From the NCBI GenBank assembly GCA_026399755.1, contig JAPLQI010000020.1, positions 1 to 64,000 of the forward strand: a DNA stretch of 64,000 nucleotides, read 5' to 3'. This DNA is from Pseudomonadota bacterium (lineage in GTDB: Bacteria; Pseudomonadota; Gammaproteobacteria; Burkholderiales; Chitinibacteraceae). Of this stretch, positions 17,608 to 26,567 are shown in pieces. The stretch's first letter is position 1, and every line of letters starts with the position of its first letter. A model generated the notes under the pieces. It made no database searches. It saw nothing but the letters and a program-made list of their open reading frames with translations, and was not told the origin of the DNA. Position numbers and translations under genes: made by a program.

Positions 17608-18111
17608 AAACCGGCGGGTTTCATCCCATAGATGTTAACTAAATTGGTTTTTAATTAGTAAACAACGAAAAAACATAATAACCACGCTCTTTGCACTGGG
17701 CTTAAGCCCCCCTTAAAGCACGCCGAAGCGAGGAACAAGCGGGCGGGGTTTCTTTGATGCCTGTCTGAGCGAAGCGAGTTCCGCAGCCGCCGCTCGATTG
17801 TCCGCAGCGAGGGGTTTCGTGCTGATCGGGGCGGCCTTCTTTTGGTTCTTTTCTTGGCCGTCAAGAAAAGAACGCCCCCGCGGGGGCTACCGCTCTAAAA
17901 TTAACGTGCCGAAGGCACTAAAAAGATCTTTTTGACTTTGCTTAGCATGTAGGGCGCCGTCTTTCGGTGCGCAACGACTTCGTCGTTGTACACCCTATGA
18001 ACTACGAAACCGGCGAACTTCACCCGCCCTAAGAATGATGCAATGCATTACAAATGCGTAACAGGTGACATAACAAACACCGAATAGCCCCCCCACTTGC
18101 TCGAGGCTTAA
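17608..18111. repeat. Intergenic repeat island between moxR and the DUF58 gene
   Basis: No credible gene is present. The stretch is a chain of palindromes. A perfect 11-bp hairpin, TTCTTTTCTTG (17846-17856) with CAAGAAAAGAA (17862-17872), is followed by GCCCCCGCGGGGGC (17873-17886). Further on come CAACGACTTCGTCGTTG near 17970 and a unit ending CGGCGAACTTCACCCGCCCT near 18012. The last unit recurs at 55076-55097 as CGGCGGGCTTCACCCGCCCT. A frame on the minus strand (17655-17864), rich in Arg and Lys, is a translation of this repeat and not a gene. Confidence 0.75.
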
Positions 18112-19062
18112 ATGGCGCAACTCAATGCTCTTTCTAAGTTAAAACAAATTCGGCAAGGCTGGTTCAATAAGCGCCATCCTGCGCAGAGCGGAGCAACGAC
18201 ACTTAAGTACGATCGTATCTATATCTTACCCAGCGGCTTTGGCTATGCACTGGGTTTTACCACTTTTCTTATTTTGATTGGGGCGATCAATTACCAGCTC
18301 AGTTTGGGCTATTTATTTGTATTTACCCTCTTGGGTCTCGCCCATGCGGCTCTGCTACGGACCTTTAGAAACTTACTCAGCCTTCGCCTACAGCTATTTG
18401 ATGCCCCCGCCGTTTTTGCAGGCGAGGTGGCGGTGTTTCCTCTACAGATCAGCCACAGCAGCAAACTTGCCCGTCACGCTATTTTTTTTCACTTTAAGCA
18501 TCAGCCCCTCATTGCCAGTGGGCTAATTGATAGCGAAATTCAGCTTGCCATCCCTCTACAAACATTACAACGCGGCTGGCTCTCTGCGCCCACGCTTCAT
18601 TTATCGAGCGATTACCCCGTCGGCTGGTGTCATGCATGGAGCTATCTTAATAGCTGTGCGCGTTGCTTGGTTTGGCCTAATCCAGAAATCGACCCACCGC
18701 CTTGGCCACAATCGGGCGATCAAGGCCAAGCCCATGGCCGAGGGGAAGAAGACTTTGCAGGCTTACGCCCCTATCAAGCTGGTGACTCCTTACGCAGAAT
18801 TGCTTGGAAGCAAGCCGCACACAGCGAGACCTTGCCGGTTAAGTTTTTTGAAGCGCAAGGTAGCGCATCGCAGATATTTAGCTGGGATCAGCTGAGCGAG
18901 CTCGATACCGAAGCGCGTTTATCTAGACTATGTGCATGGATCCTTGCCGCCCAACTTATGGGCACGCCCTATGGTTTATCGCTCCCGCAGCAGCATATCG
19001 ATGCGGCACTAGGCGAAGCACACCTTATTAACTGCCTAAATACACTGGCGCTATTTGAATGA
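18112..19062 (+). CDS. DUF58-domain membrane protein
   Basis: The product has 316 residues. Two membrane helices lie near residues 45-85 (FGYALGFTTFLILIGAINYQ and LGYLFVFTLLGLAHAALL), then a soluble region. The family hallmark, GRGEEDFAGLRPYQAGDSLR followed by RIAWKQAAH, is near residues 205-235. DUF58 proteins carry a von Willebrand-A-like fold and function with MoxR ATPases and TgpA-type transglutaminases in poorly defined envelope processes. Its stop overlaps the next start by four bases (ATGA), so the two are translationally coupled. ATG 18112 follows GAGG weakly. Confidence 0.9.
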   Translation: MAQLNALSKLKQIRQGWFNKRHPAQSGATTLKYDRIYILPSGFGYALGFTTFLILIGAINYQLSLGYLFVFTLLGLAHAALLRTFRNLLSLRLQLFDAPAVFAGEVAVFPLQISHSSKLARHAIFFHFKHQPLIASGLIDSEIQLAIPLQTLQRGWLSAPTLHLSSDYPVGWCHAWSYLNSCARCLVWPNPEIDPPPWPQSGDQGQAHGRGEEDFAGLRPYQAGDSLRRIAWKQAAHSETLPVKFFEAQGSASQIFSWDQLSELDTEARLSRLCAWILAAQLMGTPYGLSLPQQHIDAALGEAHLINCLNTLALFE

Positions 19063-20999
19063 ACGCACCACTCGCACGCATGCCCATGCACTATTTAATC
19101 GCCACATTTGCACTGGTATTGGCCCCACATTGCCTGCGCTTTAGCCCTTGGCTCACGCTGGCCTTGGCGGCACTTTTACTTTGGCGCGCGTGGATTACCT
19201 ACAAGGGCAGCGCCTTACCCCCTACTTCTTTCAGCTTTTTGCTGGCGCTTGGGCTGTTTTTGCTGATCTGGCTAGAATACAAAAGCCTAATGGGCCGACA
19301 AGGCGGAGTTGCTGCACTGGCCAGCCTTGCCACGCTCAAGCTTTTTGAAACGCGCAGCCCGCGGGATGTCAAAGTCATTAGCCTGCTCGCTTATTTTTTG
19401 GTGGGGGCGAGCTTTTTAAGCGTGCCCTCGCAATGGATGCTGCTGTGGGCCTTGTTCGCTATGCTGGCGATTACTGGGCAACTCATGCTTTGGCAAAGCT
19501 CGCAGCCTTGGCAATTACTGGGTAAGCAACTTGTTTTTATGCTGTGTGAAGCCCTACCCTTGGCGCTATTACTGTTTGTTTTTTTCCCAAGAATGCCGCC
19601 GCTTTGGAGCATGCCAGACGAGCAAATCGGCGCGCGCACAGGGCTAAGCGATGAAATGCGCCCAGGAAACTTTAGCCAATTAGCACGCGATGAGTCGATG
19701 GCTTTTAGGGTGGAGTTTGATGGCCGCATTCCCAAAGCATCGGCAAGATACTGGCGTGGCCCCGTATTCGATCTTTTTGATGGCGAAACATGGCTGCAAG
19801 TCCCGCTCGATGAAGCAGGCGGCCCAAGCGTTACGGCGAGCGGCCCCACCATCGGCTACACCATTACCATGGAGCCACACAATCGCAACTGGTTGCTGGC
19901 TATGGATATTCCTAGCGAATTACCCGACAGCGCATTAATTAGCAATCGTCTTCAGGCCGTCAATAGCTCGCCCATCACCCAACGGCAGCGCTATCACTTA
20001 AGCAGTTTTACCACTTGGCGCACCAGTAACGACGACACGGTAGGCAACGCCCTACAACTCCCCAAATTTGGCAATCCACAGGCCAGAAAACTAGCCGCTA
20101 GCTGGCAAGCACTGCCACCACTCGAGCGCGTCAACAAGGCTCTGCAGTTTTTAAAGGACGGCGGCTTTAGCTATACCTTGCAGCCCCCTCTATCTAATGG
20201 CCGTAATGGCATCGACGATTTTCTCTTTATCCATAAACAAGGATTTTGCGAGCACTACGCCAGCAGCTTTACCTTTTTAATGCGTGCGGCAGGCGTGCCC
20301 AGCCGCGTGGTCGGCGGCTATCAAGGCGGGGAATGGAATAATAGGGGCAAATATTTAATGGTCCGCCAATCCAATGCCCACGCTTGGACCGAAGTGTGGC
20401 TGGCTCAAACGGGCTGGCAAAGAGTTGACCCTACCGCAATTATTGCGCCATCCCGCATCGATAACGGCTTAGCCATCAACCTCGGCCAAGCCGACACCCT
20501 GCCCTTTATGGAGGGCGCTCCCCCCGCATGGATTCATGAGCTGCGCTTAAATTGGGATAGCTTGGTCAATGGCTGGAATCAATGGGTGATGGGCTACGAC
20601 ACGCGCAAGCAGATGGAGCTGTTTAAGAAACTAGGCATTTCAGAGGTTGTTTCCAGTGAATTTATTGTGCGGATGATTTTAGCCATCAGCTTGGTGCTAG
20701 GCCTGTTGTTTTTACTCGCCATGCGCACCACCCCCGCCAAACGCGATCCTGCCCGCCTAGCTTGGCAGCAATTTACCCGCAAGCTGGCACGCAAAGGCTG
20801 TAGTCAGCCCATTTATGAAGGCCCGCTTACGTTTAGCCTGCGCGCGAGCTTGCAATTTCCTCAACATCATGAGGCGATTCATTACATTGCCCAGCAGTAC
20901 ATTGCTAGCCGCTACGGAAAGGATACTGCGGCAATTTTAAAGCTTCAGAAAGCCGTACGTTATTTCTCGTGTAATCAAATCAAACGCAGCCTGTTATGA
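19059..20999 (+). CDS. tgpA: TgpA-type membrane transglutaminase
   Basis: The product has 646 residues. The N-terminal part (about 1-190) holds several membrane helices (DUF3488 region). A periplasmic loop with the transglutaminase-like core follows (about 320-480), and another membrane helix near residue 550 precedes a cytoplasmic DUF4129-like tail. The catalytic triad is visible as Cys397 (KQGFCEHYASSF), His441 (SNAHAWTEVW) and Asp457 (QRVDPTAI). In Pseudomonas aeruginosa TgpA is an essential membrane protein with transglutaminase activity. It is coupled to the DUF58 gene by a four-base overlap and ends 28 bases before hemH. Confidence 0.93.
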   Translation: MNAPLARMPMHYLIATFALVLAPHCLRFSPWLTLALAALLLWRAWITYKGSALPPTSFSFLLALGLFLLIWLEYKSLMGRQGGVAALASLATLKLFETRSPRDVKVISLLAYFLVGASFLSVPSQWMLLWALFAMLAITGQLMLWQSSQPWQLLGKQLVFMLCEALPLALLLFVFFPRMPPLWSMPDEQIGARTGLSDEMRPGNFSQLARDESMAFRVEFDGRIPKASARYWRGPVFDLFDGETWLQVPLDEAGGPSVTASGPTIGYTITMEPHNRNWLLAMDIPSELPDSALISNRLQAVNSSPITQRQRYHLSSFTTWRTSNDDTVGNALQLPKFGNPQARKLAASWQALPPLERVNKALQFLKDGGFSYTLQPPLSNGRNGIDDFLFIHKQGFCEHYASSFTFLMRAAGVPSRVVGGYQGGEWNNRGKYLMVRQSNAHAWTEVWLAQTGWQRVDPTAIIAPSRIDNGLAINLGQADTLPFMEGAPPAWIHELRLNWDSLVNGWNQWVMGYDTRKQMELFKKLGISEVVSSEFIVRMILAISLVLGLLFLLAMRTTPAKRDPARLAWQQFTRKLARKGCSQPIYEGPLTFSLRASLQFPQHHEAIHYIAQQYIASRYGKDTAAILKLQKAVRYFSCNQIKRSLL

Positions 21000-21027
21000 T
21001 TCAGTTAACCCATCTGAGCCAACTCCT

Positions 21028-22128
21028 ATGTCCCTATTTTTGCCTGAGCCCCCATTTCGCCACGATCAAAGCAGCCGCATCGGCGTTTTGCTGGTCAATT
21101 TAGGCACGCCTACGGCCCCTACGCCCAAAGCAATCCGCCCCTATCTGCGTCAATTTCTTTCCGACCCTAGAGTGGTAGAAATACCGAAAGCCGTTTGGTG
21201 GGTCATTCTGAACGCCTTTATTCTGCCTTTTCGCCCCAAAAAAACGGCGGCTAAATATGCAAGTGTATGGATGAGCGAAGGATCCCCCCTAAAAGTCTGG
21301 ACGATGACACAGGCCAAACTTGTTAAAGGCTGGCTAGGCGAGCAAGGTCATCAAGGGGTTTTAGTCGACTATGCCATGCGTTATGGTCAGCCTTCGATTG
21401 CTGCACAGATGGATAAGCTGAAAGCTGCTGGTTGTGAAAAATTACTCATCCTACCGCTTTATCCCCAATATTCGGCCAGCACCAGCGCCACCGTGATTGA
21501 TGAAGTTGGCCGAGTACTCGCCACCTACCGCAACCAGCCAGCCCTTCGCACCGTACGCAGTTTTCATGACGACGAAGGGTATATAAAAGCACTCGCTGGA
21601 CGAGTCCGTGAGTACTGGCAAGCCAAGGGACGGGGGGATCATTTACTGATGAGTTTTCACGGCGTGCCGCGCTATACCTTGGATAAGGGCGACCCTTATC
21701 ACTGCTACTGCCGCAAAACAGGCCGCCTTTTAGCAGAAGAGCTGGACCTTGCCGAATCAGAATACACCGTCGCCTTTCAATCTCGATTTGGCAAAGCAGA
21801 ATGGCTGCAACCCTATGTGGCAGCGACCTTAAAAAGCCTCGCTGAGGCGAACACGGGTCGGCTTGATGTAATCTGCCCAGGGTTTGTAGCTGACTGTTTA
21901 GAAACACTAGAAGAAATAGCCATCGAAGGAAAACAGGACTATCTACAGGCCGGCGGTAAGGACTATCACTTCATTCCCTGCCTAAATGACAGCCCTCTTT
22001 GGATCGATGCTTTAACCGCGCTGACAAAAAAAGAGCTTTCTGGCTGGCTACTTACTGACAACACTGCTATAGACAATACACAACAATGCACATTGAGCAG
22101 GGCCCAAGCTTTAGGTGCACAAAATTAA
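21028..22128 (+). CDS. hemH: Ferrochelatase
   Basis: The product has 366 residues, typical for proteobacterial HemH, the last enzyme of protohaem synthesis, which inserts ferrous iron into protoporphyrin IX. Visible motifs are GVLLVNLGTPTAPTPKAIRP at the N-terminus, LSDPRVVEIP, the active-site region LMSFHGVPRYTLDKGDPYHC with the catalytic His, and CPGFVADCLETLEEI toward the C-terminus. It may share a transcript with the DUF58-tgpA pair because only 28 bases separate it from tgpA. Confidence 0.95.
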   Translation: MSLFLPEPPFRHDQSSRIGVLLVNLGTPTAPTPKAIRPYLRQFLSDPRVVEIPKAVWWVILNAFILPFRPKKTAAKYASVWMSEGSPLKVWTMTQAKLVKGWLGEQGHQGVLVDYAMRYGQPSIAAQMDKLKAAGCEKLLILPLYPQYSASTSATVIDEVGRVLATYRNQPALRTVRSFHDDEGYIKALAGRVREYWQAKGRGDHLLMSFHGVPRYTLDKGDPYHCYCRKTGRLLAEELDLAESEYTVAFQSRFGKAEWLQPYVAATLKSLAEANTGRLDVICPGFVADCLETLEEIAIEGKQDYLQAGGKDYHFIPCLNDSPLWIDALTALTKKELSGWLLTDNTAIDNTQQCTLSRAQALGAQN

Positions 22129-22196
22129 CTTGGGTATTAAAGAAATTACAGTTAAACTGCCGGTAAGCTTATTCTTACAAAACGAGGGTTCAGAAC

Positions 22197-22895
22197 ATGA
22201 GCACAAAGCTCTTTCTCGCTGAAGACGACCTAATTCTCGCTGACGCTCTGAAAACCAGCCTGTCTCAGGCTGACTTTCAAGTTGATTGCGTTAACGATGG
22301 CGCTCTTGCCTTACAAATTTTACTGCACAACGACTACGAAGTTGTGGTGTTGGACGTTGGCTTGCCAAACATGGATGGCTTGCAAGTATTAAAGAACGTT
22401 CGTCAGCACAAGCCTTCCCTTCCTATCTTGATCCTGACGGCTCTTGATGGCTTGGAAGATCGCGTAGCCGGCTTAGATGCAGGTGCCGATGATTATCTTG
22501 CTAAACCGTTTGAGTTCTCTGAACTTGAAGCGCGTTTGCGTGCCCTGCTTCGTCGCAGCAAAATCTTACCGCAGTCCGTGCAACAGCTCGGCAATCTGCG
22601 TTTAGATCGCGCTGGCCAACGTGCTTGGTGTAATGACACTCCGCTTGATCTATCTGCGCGTGAACTCACCGTATTGGAAATCTTGATGTCCAATATTGAT
22701 CGTGTAGTGACCAAAGAGCAGATCGTGAGCGAGCTGGGCTCAGAAAATGCTGAAGTTGGCCTCAATGCCATCGAAGTGTATGTTCACCGCCTACGCAAGA
22801 AGCTTGATCCTTGCGGCGTGGTGATTCGTACGATCCGTGGTCTGGGCTATTTACTCGAGAAGCAACCTCCTCAAGCGCAGGATGTTGAGGGGTAA
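22197..22895 (+). CDS. OmpR-family response regulator (QseB/TctD type)
   Basis: The product has 232 residues. The receiver domain (1-115) has the acidic pair Glu9/Asp10 with Asp11, the phospho-acceptor Asp53 (VLDVGLPNMDG), Thr81 and Lys103 (LAKPF). The winged-helix DNA-binding domain (about 130-225) carries LSARELTVLEILM and the recognition region IEVYVHRLRKKL. The sensor kinase gene overlaps its 3' end by 14 bases, so the pair is co-translated. The regulated genes cannot be deduced; hemH lies upstream and the pseudopilin operon faces it. Confidence 0.94.
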   Translation: MSTKLFLAEDDLILADALKTSLSQADFQVDCVNDGALALQILLHNDYEVVVLDVGLPNMDGLQVLKNVRQHKPSLPILILTALDGLEDRVAGLDAGADDYLAKPFEFSELEARLRALLRRSKILPQSVQQLGNLRLDRAGQRAWCNDTPLDLSARELTVLEILMSNIDRVVTKEQIVSELGSENAEVGLNAIEVYVHRLRKKLDPCGVVIRTIRGLGYLLEKQPPQAQDVEG

Positions 22896-24270
22896 TTTCT
22901 CTATCAAGCGACAGCTCCTCCTGTGGTTACTTATACCGCAGGGGGTGCTTTGGCTTGCCGGTGCATTCTTAAGCTATAATGTCGCCAAGCATTATACCAA
23001 TATGGCGATTGACGACAGCTTGCTGCAAACTGCTCGCTCAATAGGCCGACAAATCAAGCCGCAAGATAATGGGCTAATTATTGATTTTCCGCACGCACTC
23101 CAGCTTTTACTCAATGACGATGCAGACGAGCGCCTGTTTTATATGGTTTCGCTCAATTCAGGTGGCGTTATTTTTAGCAATAGCGATTTGCCCACGCTCG
23201 CAAATCATCAAAAGCCCGACAATCAAATTATTTTTTATGACGCGAACGTCCAAGACGAGTCGTTACGCATTGTTTCACTGTATTTCCCCGTAGAAATCAC
23301 CCAACAAAAAAAATGGCTGCATGTGCAAGTCGGCAAAAGCACTGATGCACGCAATCAATTATCCCAAAAAATCTTAATCGACATCGCCGCCCCGCTGGCC
23401 ATCTTGATTTTTGTAATGAGTTTCTTAGTCTGGTGGGGAATTAACCGTGGTTTACGCCCCTTAGCCCGTTTGCAGCACCAAATTGAAGCGCATTCTGGCC
23501 AAGACACCACTCCGCTCCAGCTCGATAACGAGCCAGAAGAAGTCGGCGCGCTCACCTCAGCACTCAATCATTTACTCAGCAGCACCAATGAAAGCGTCGC
23601 CAGACAGCGCCGTTTTATTGCCGATGCAGCGCATCAGCTCAGAACACCACTGGCTGGGTTAAAATCGCAAACCGAGCTGGCCATGCGCGAAACCACGCCA
23701 GAAGGCCTCAGTAATCGGCTATCTATGGTGCACACCAGCGCCAATCGCAGCATTCACCTTGTAAATCAGCTACTTACCTTAGCTAGATCAGAACCAGACA
23801 GTGCCAAAGGCATGCCACGCATAGCCTTAGATTTAGCCAAAATCATTCGCGAGCTGACCGCAGAATGTGTGCCACGCGCCCTTGCAGCAGGCATGGATTT
23901 AGGTTGCGACACCGATATTTCTGAAGCCCCTATGCACGGCAATTCCGCCTTACTGCGCGAGCTATTTACTAATCTGGTCGAAAACGCCATTAAATACATC
24001 CCGCGCGGCTGTAATATCACCGTTCGCCTCAGCATCGAAGGCGAGCACTATGTGGTGGAAGTGGAGGACGATGGCGCTGGGATTCCAGATTCAGACAAAG
24101 AACGCGTCTTCGAGCGCTTCTACCGCCGCGAACAAACCGGCAATGGCTGTGGATTGGGAATGGCGATTGTCAAAGAAATCACCGAAAGACATCGCGGCAA
24201 TATTCGATTACTCGACGCCAAGCCACATGGGCTGATTGTGCGGGTGATGCTGCCGATTAAATCAGAATAA
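22882..24270 (+). CDS. Sensor histidine kinase (QseC/TctE type)
   Basis: About 462 residues from ATG 22882 (MLRGNFSIKRQ), chosen because the residues upstream of it are only the shadow of the regulator gene. A first membrane helix (about 12-32) precedes a periplasmic sensor of roughly 120 residues. A second helix (IDIAAPLAILIFVMSFLVWW) leads into a HAMP-like linker. The H-box AHQLRTPLAGLKSQ holds the phosphorylated His251. The N-box is LVENAIKYIP, and the G-boxes are EDDGAGIPDSD and GCGLGMAIVKEI. It phosphorylates the overlapping response regulator; its signal is unknown. Confidence 0.93.
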   Translation: MLRGNFSIKRQLLLWLLIPQGVLWLAGAFLSYNVAKHYTNMAIDDSLLQTARSIGRQIKPQDNGLIIDFPHALQLLLNDDADERLFYMVSLNSGGVIFSNSDLPTLANHQKPDNQIIFYDANVQDESLRIVSLYFPVEITQQKKWLHVQVGKSTDARNQLSQKILIDIAAPLAILIFVMSFLVWWGINRGLRPLARLQHQIEAHSGQDTTPLQLDNEPEEVGALTSALNHLLSSTNESVARQRRFIADAAHQLRTPLAGLKSQTELAMRETTPEGLSNRLSMVHTSANRSIHLVNQLLTLARSEPDSAKGMPRIALDLAKIIRELTAECVPRALAAGMDLGCDTDISEAPMHGNSALLRELFTNLVENAIKYIPRGCNITVRLSIEGEHYVVEVEDDGAGIPDSDKERVFERFYRREQTGNGCGLGMAIVKEITERHRGNIRLLDAKPHGLIVRVMLPIKSE

Positions 24271-24281
24271 AAAACCCCACA

Positions 24282-24467
24282 TCTAAAGCACAGAGAACAC
24301 AGAGTTTCACGTAGAAAACTACGGGAAATAATCAGTTTTTTGTTCCTTTCGTGTTTTTCATAAATATCAGCTTTATTTTAAGCGCTACAGAGTCGTTACG
24401 TTTTCCCTGTGGTTTTCTCCATAGCCCTCCGTACACTCCCTTTTCTCCGTGGTTCAAGATTTGGGTT
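24282..24467. repeat. Dispersed imperfect palindromic repeat
   Basis: This lies between the convergent sensor kinase and gspK genes. The left part reads AAAGCACAGAGAACACAGAG and the right part ends TTTTCTCCGTGGTTCAAGAT. Related copies lie at 30933-31048 and 62477-62638, with half copies at 12615 and 14810. No gene is present in 24271-24498. The element probably also serves as the transcription border of the two convergent units. Confidence 0.7.
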
Positions 24468-24498
24468 TTCATGTGAGAATTACTTTCACAGTTGCACG

Positions 24499-25419
24499 CT
24501 AGCGCCTTCTCAGCCAAACAATGCGCGGAATCTGATCGCCTTTACGCTCTAATAGCGCTTGAAAGCTCATATTCACTCGACCAAAGTGCGCGTCCACTTC
24601 GCTGATAAAGTAGCGGCTTTGGATAGAAACTGCATCCAGCGATACCGTCGCCTGCAACGTTTGGGGGAGTGCTAGTTTGAACTCTTCGACGCTTTTGAAA
24701 TACTTTCCCGAGCGTTTCGCGATCACGCCTTGGGCTGCAGACACCGATAAGCCGGGGATAATTGCGGCCAATACTTCTGGCCCTACAAAGTTGACATTCA
24801 CAGGAGTGGCTTGCGGCAAGACGCTTACTAGCGGCTCTAGCTTAGCGATCACCTCAGGGCTAAAACCGCGAATGCGCGATAAGCCCTGAATATCTAACAG
24901 GGGACGATTGGCGGCTCGATAAGCATCAGGCATCGCCAAATACTCAACATCTTCTGCCCCACCCGGATAGCGCGTCAGGCTATCTGCATCTAGCCAATCC
25001 ACCAGCGCATTAGCGATATCCAGCGGCAAGCCTAGCGTTTGGAGTAGCTGCTGAAACGCAGCAAAACTCGCCTCATTGAGCACGCCATTTTGCACCACAT
25101 TATTTAAATTAAAGCGCCCCTGTTGCTCTAATAAACGCCCACCGACTCGCCCTGTTTCTACAGGGATGGCCGGAATCGGAATATTCCACGGCTCAAGCTG
25201 ATGATCGATTTGATTATTGCGGGCGTCGTCTCGCAAGGTGAGCCGAGCTAAATTAATCGAAGCACGCGCAATACCGCGTGCTTCGGCCAGATCAAATTGA
25301 TTTTCTAATTGACGAAACCATAGCTGCTGCCGCCAGGCGATCGCCACCGCCAGTGTAGTCACCAAGGCTGCGGTCAGTACCGCAGTAATGATGGCAATGC
25401 CTTTTTGTTTACGCATCAT
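24499..25419 (-). CDS. gspK: Type II secretion minor pseudopilin GspK
   Basis: About 306 residues from ATG 25419 (or 305 from ATG 25416, MRKQKGIAII). A short basic leader ends at Gly, and the mature protein begins IAIITAVLTAALVTTL. GspK characteristically lacks the Glu at mature position 5 that other pseudopilins have, and this one does too. The large globular domain contains RFNLNNVVQN, the helix-hairpin-helix-like region GLSRIRGFSPEVIAKLEPLV and VNVNFVGPEVLAAIIPGLS. GspK caps the pseudopilus with GspI and GspJ. Its start overlaps the stop of the chimeric frame at 25416-25613. No gspL or gspM follows. Confidence 0.9.
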   Translation of the reverse strand: MMRKQKGIAIITAVLTAALVTTLAVAIAWRQQLWFRQLENQFDLAEARGIARASINLARLTLRDDARNNQIDHQLEPWNIPIPAIPVETGRVGGRLLEQQGRFNLNNVVQNGVLNEASFAAFQQLLQTLGLPLDIANALVDWLDADSLTRYPGGAEDVEYLAMPDAYRAANRPLLDIQGLSRIRGFSPEVIAKLEPLVSVLPQATPVNVNFVGPEVLAAIIPGLSVSAAQGVIAKRSGKYFKSVEEFKLALPQTLQATVSLDAVSIQSRYFISEVDAHFGRVNMSFQALLERKGDQIPRIVWLRRR

Positions 25420-25693
25420 GGCAGGGTGTAAATCCTTTGTACGGTACTGCCTTCGGCGAGCGTTAGATTTATTTTCATATCCTGTTGTGGCACTTTTGAT
25501 TGATTTTCTAATTGCCAAAACCATAGCTGCAGCCTATTAATAGCCACCGCCAGTGTAGTTACCAAGGCTGCGGTCAGTACCGCAGTAATGATGGCAATGC
25601 CTTTGCGCATCATGGGAGGGTGTAAATCCTTTGTACGGTGCTGTCATCCCCTAGAGTGAGCTTCACTTTTACGCCACGCGGTGGCACTTTATT
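25297..25693. repeat. Tandem duplication spanning the gspJ/gspK junction
   Basis: Copy A is about 25297-25499 and copy B about 25500-25693; corresponding points are about 194-203 bases apart. Shared landmarks include TTGATTTTCTAATTG (25297 and 25500), GCGGTCAGTACCGCAGTAAT in both copies, and GGGTGTAAATCCTTTGTACG in both. Each copy contains the end of gspJ followed, on the minus strand, by the start of gspK. The copies have diverged at many positions but keep frame. Confidence 0.92.
25416..25613 (-). CDS. Chimeric mini-pseudopilin (GspK start fused to GspJ end)
   Basis: An intact frame of 65 codons was created by the junction duplication. Residues 1-40 reproduce the GspK N-terminus: basic leader MMRKG, then the hydrophobic helix IAIITAVLTAALVTTLAVAI. 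Residues 41-65 reproduce the GspJ C-terminus (KINLTLAEGSTVQRIYTLP). Its ATG overlaps the gspJ stop as ATGA, and its own stop overlaps the gspK start the same way, so translation should pass from gspJ through it into gspK. The leader has the form processed by prepilin peptidase. It may be a neutral by-product that preserves coupling or a membrane peptide that touches the pseudopilus. Confidence 0.65.
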   Translation of the reverse strand: MMRKGIAIITAVLTAALVTTLAVAINRLQLWFWQLENQSKVPQQDMKINLTLAEGSTVQRIYTLP

Positions 25694-26209
25694 ATTGCCA
25701 GCGGGTGGCCAGCTTGGCTGCCATTGGCTGGCCGCATCTAAAAATGTGGCTTCAAAACCGCGGATATTCTCGAGTAAAACATGCACCTGTGGCTCTTCAC
25801 GCGGCCCCAGATCGAGTGCATTCCAAAGCAGTAATTCTAAGCGACCATTGTTGAGGCGATAAGCCACGTGAAAAGCGTCCCGATTGCGATCTAAGCGGAT
25901 TAACTCTAGCGGTTGATCATCTTTACGCTCAGGCTTATTCGTGCCGCGCATCGCAGGCTGCTCTACCCCACCCTGATCGCGCCAAGGCCGATCCACCGCT
26001 TGGCTCACATCTTCTTCCATGCGATCAAACACAAGAGACAAATCCCGCCACCGCTTGGCTTCAGCATCTAAAGCCGTACGCGTTTGCGCCACCGACTCCA
26101 GCCCCTTATACGAAATCAGCGTCACCACACTAAACACCGCCAGTGCGATTAAGATTTCCAGCAGGGTAAAGCCCGCTTGTTTAGGCCTGAGCACTTTAAT
26201 GGGGAACAT
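25610..26209 (-). CDS. gspJ: Type II secretion minor pseudopilin GspJ
   Basis: About 199 residues from ATG 26209; a TTG two codons earlier is possible. A prepilin leader ends KQAG, and the mature protein starts FTLLEILIALAVFSVVTLIS with Glu at position 5. The globular part has the GspJ features RWRDLSLVFDRMEEDVSQAV and IRGFEATFLDAASQWQPSWP. GspJ forms the pseudopilus tip with GspI and GspK, which is needed to push folded substrates through the outer membrane secretin. It overlaps gspI at its start and the chimeric frame at its end. Confidence 0.93.
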   Translation of the reverse strand: MFPIKVLRPKQAGFTLLEILIALAVFSVVTLISYKGLESVAQTRTALDAEAKRWRDLSLVFDRMEEDVSQAVDRPWRDQGGVEQPAMRGTNKPERKDDQPLELIRLDRNRDAFHVAYRLNNGRLELLLWNALDLGPREEPQVHVLLENIRGFEATFLDAASQWQPSWPPAGNNKVPPRGVKVKLTLGDDSTVQRIYTLP

Positions 26210-26567
26210 GAGCAAGGTAACTAACCAGAGTAGCCGACGCGTGTTGATTATCGTCGACAGAAAAAACTTTTATTTCGATGCGGCGAAAGCTGCGATTCGG
26301 CGATCCGCCTGTTTCTACCCGCCATGTAAAATCCATGCCCGCCTGAGATTCAACGCCACTTGTTGTGCCTATATCGGGCCATGCGCCCAAGGCGGCCAAC
26401 TCGTTTAAGCGGTTTTGCGCCACCCAGCCTGCTGCGGTGCGGTTTTTTAGCTCGATGCCGTTATTGGTACTCGCCAAAGTGGCTTTCATCGCCGCGCCCA
26501 TAGCGATGGCAATCACCGCCAGCGCCACCAGCACTTCGATCAAGGTAAAGCCCGTATTTTTACGCAT
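26196..26567 (-). CDS. gspI: Type II secretion minor pseudopilin GspI
   Basis: About 123 residues from ATG 26567 ([12 protein letters not shown]); the frame is open to 26594 but that part overlaps gspH coding sequence. The leader ends with Gly and is followed by FTLIEVLVALAVIAIAMGAA, with Glu at mature position 5. The C-terminal half matches GspI: TAAGWVAQNRLNELA near residue 50 and the final beta strands. The start overlaps the gspH stop by eight bases and the stop overlaps gspJ, which indicates coupled translation. Confidence 0.93.
   Translation of the reverse strand: MRKNTGFTLIEVLVALAVIAIAMGAAMKATLASTNNGIELKNRTAAGWVAQNRLNELAALGAWPDIGTTSGVESQAGMDFTWRVETGGSPNRSFRRIEIKVFSVDDNQHASATLVSYLAHVPH

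Noticed and set aside
17655-17864. Open frame of 69 codons on the minus strand, rich in Arg and Lys
   Set aside because: It is a translation of the palindromic repeat island, has no ribosome binding site and low-complexity composition.
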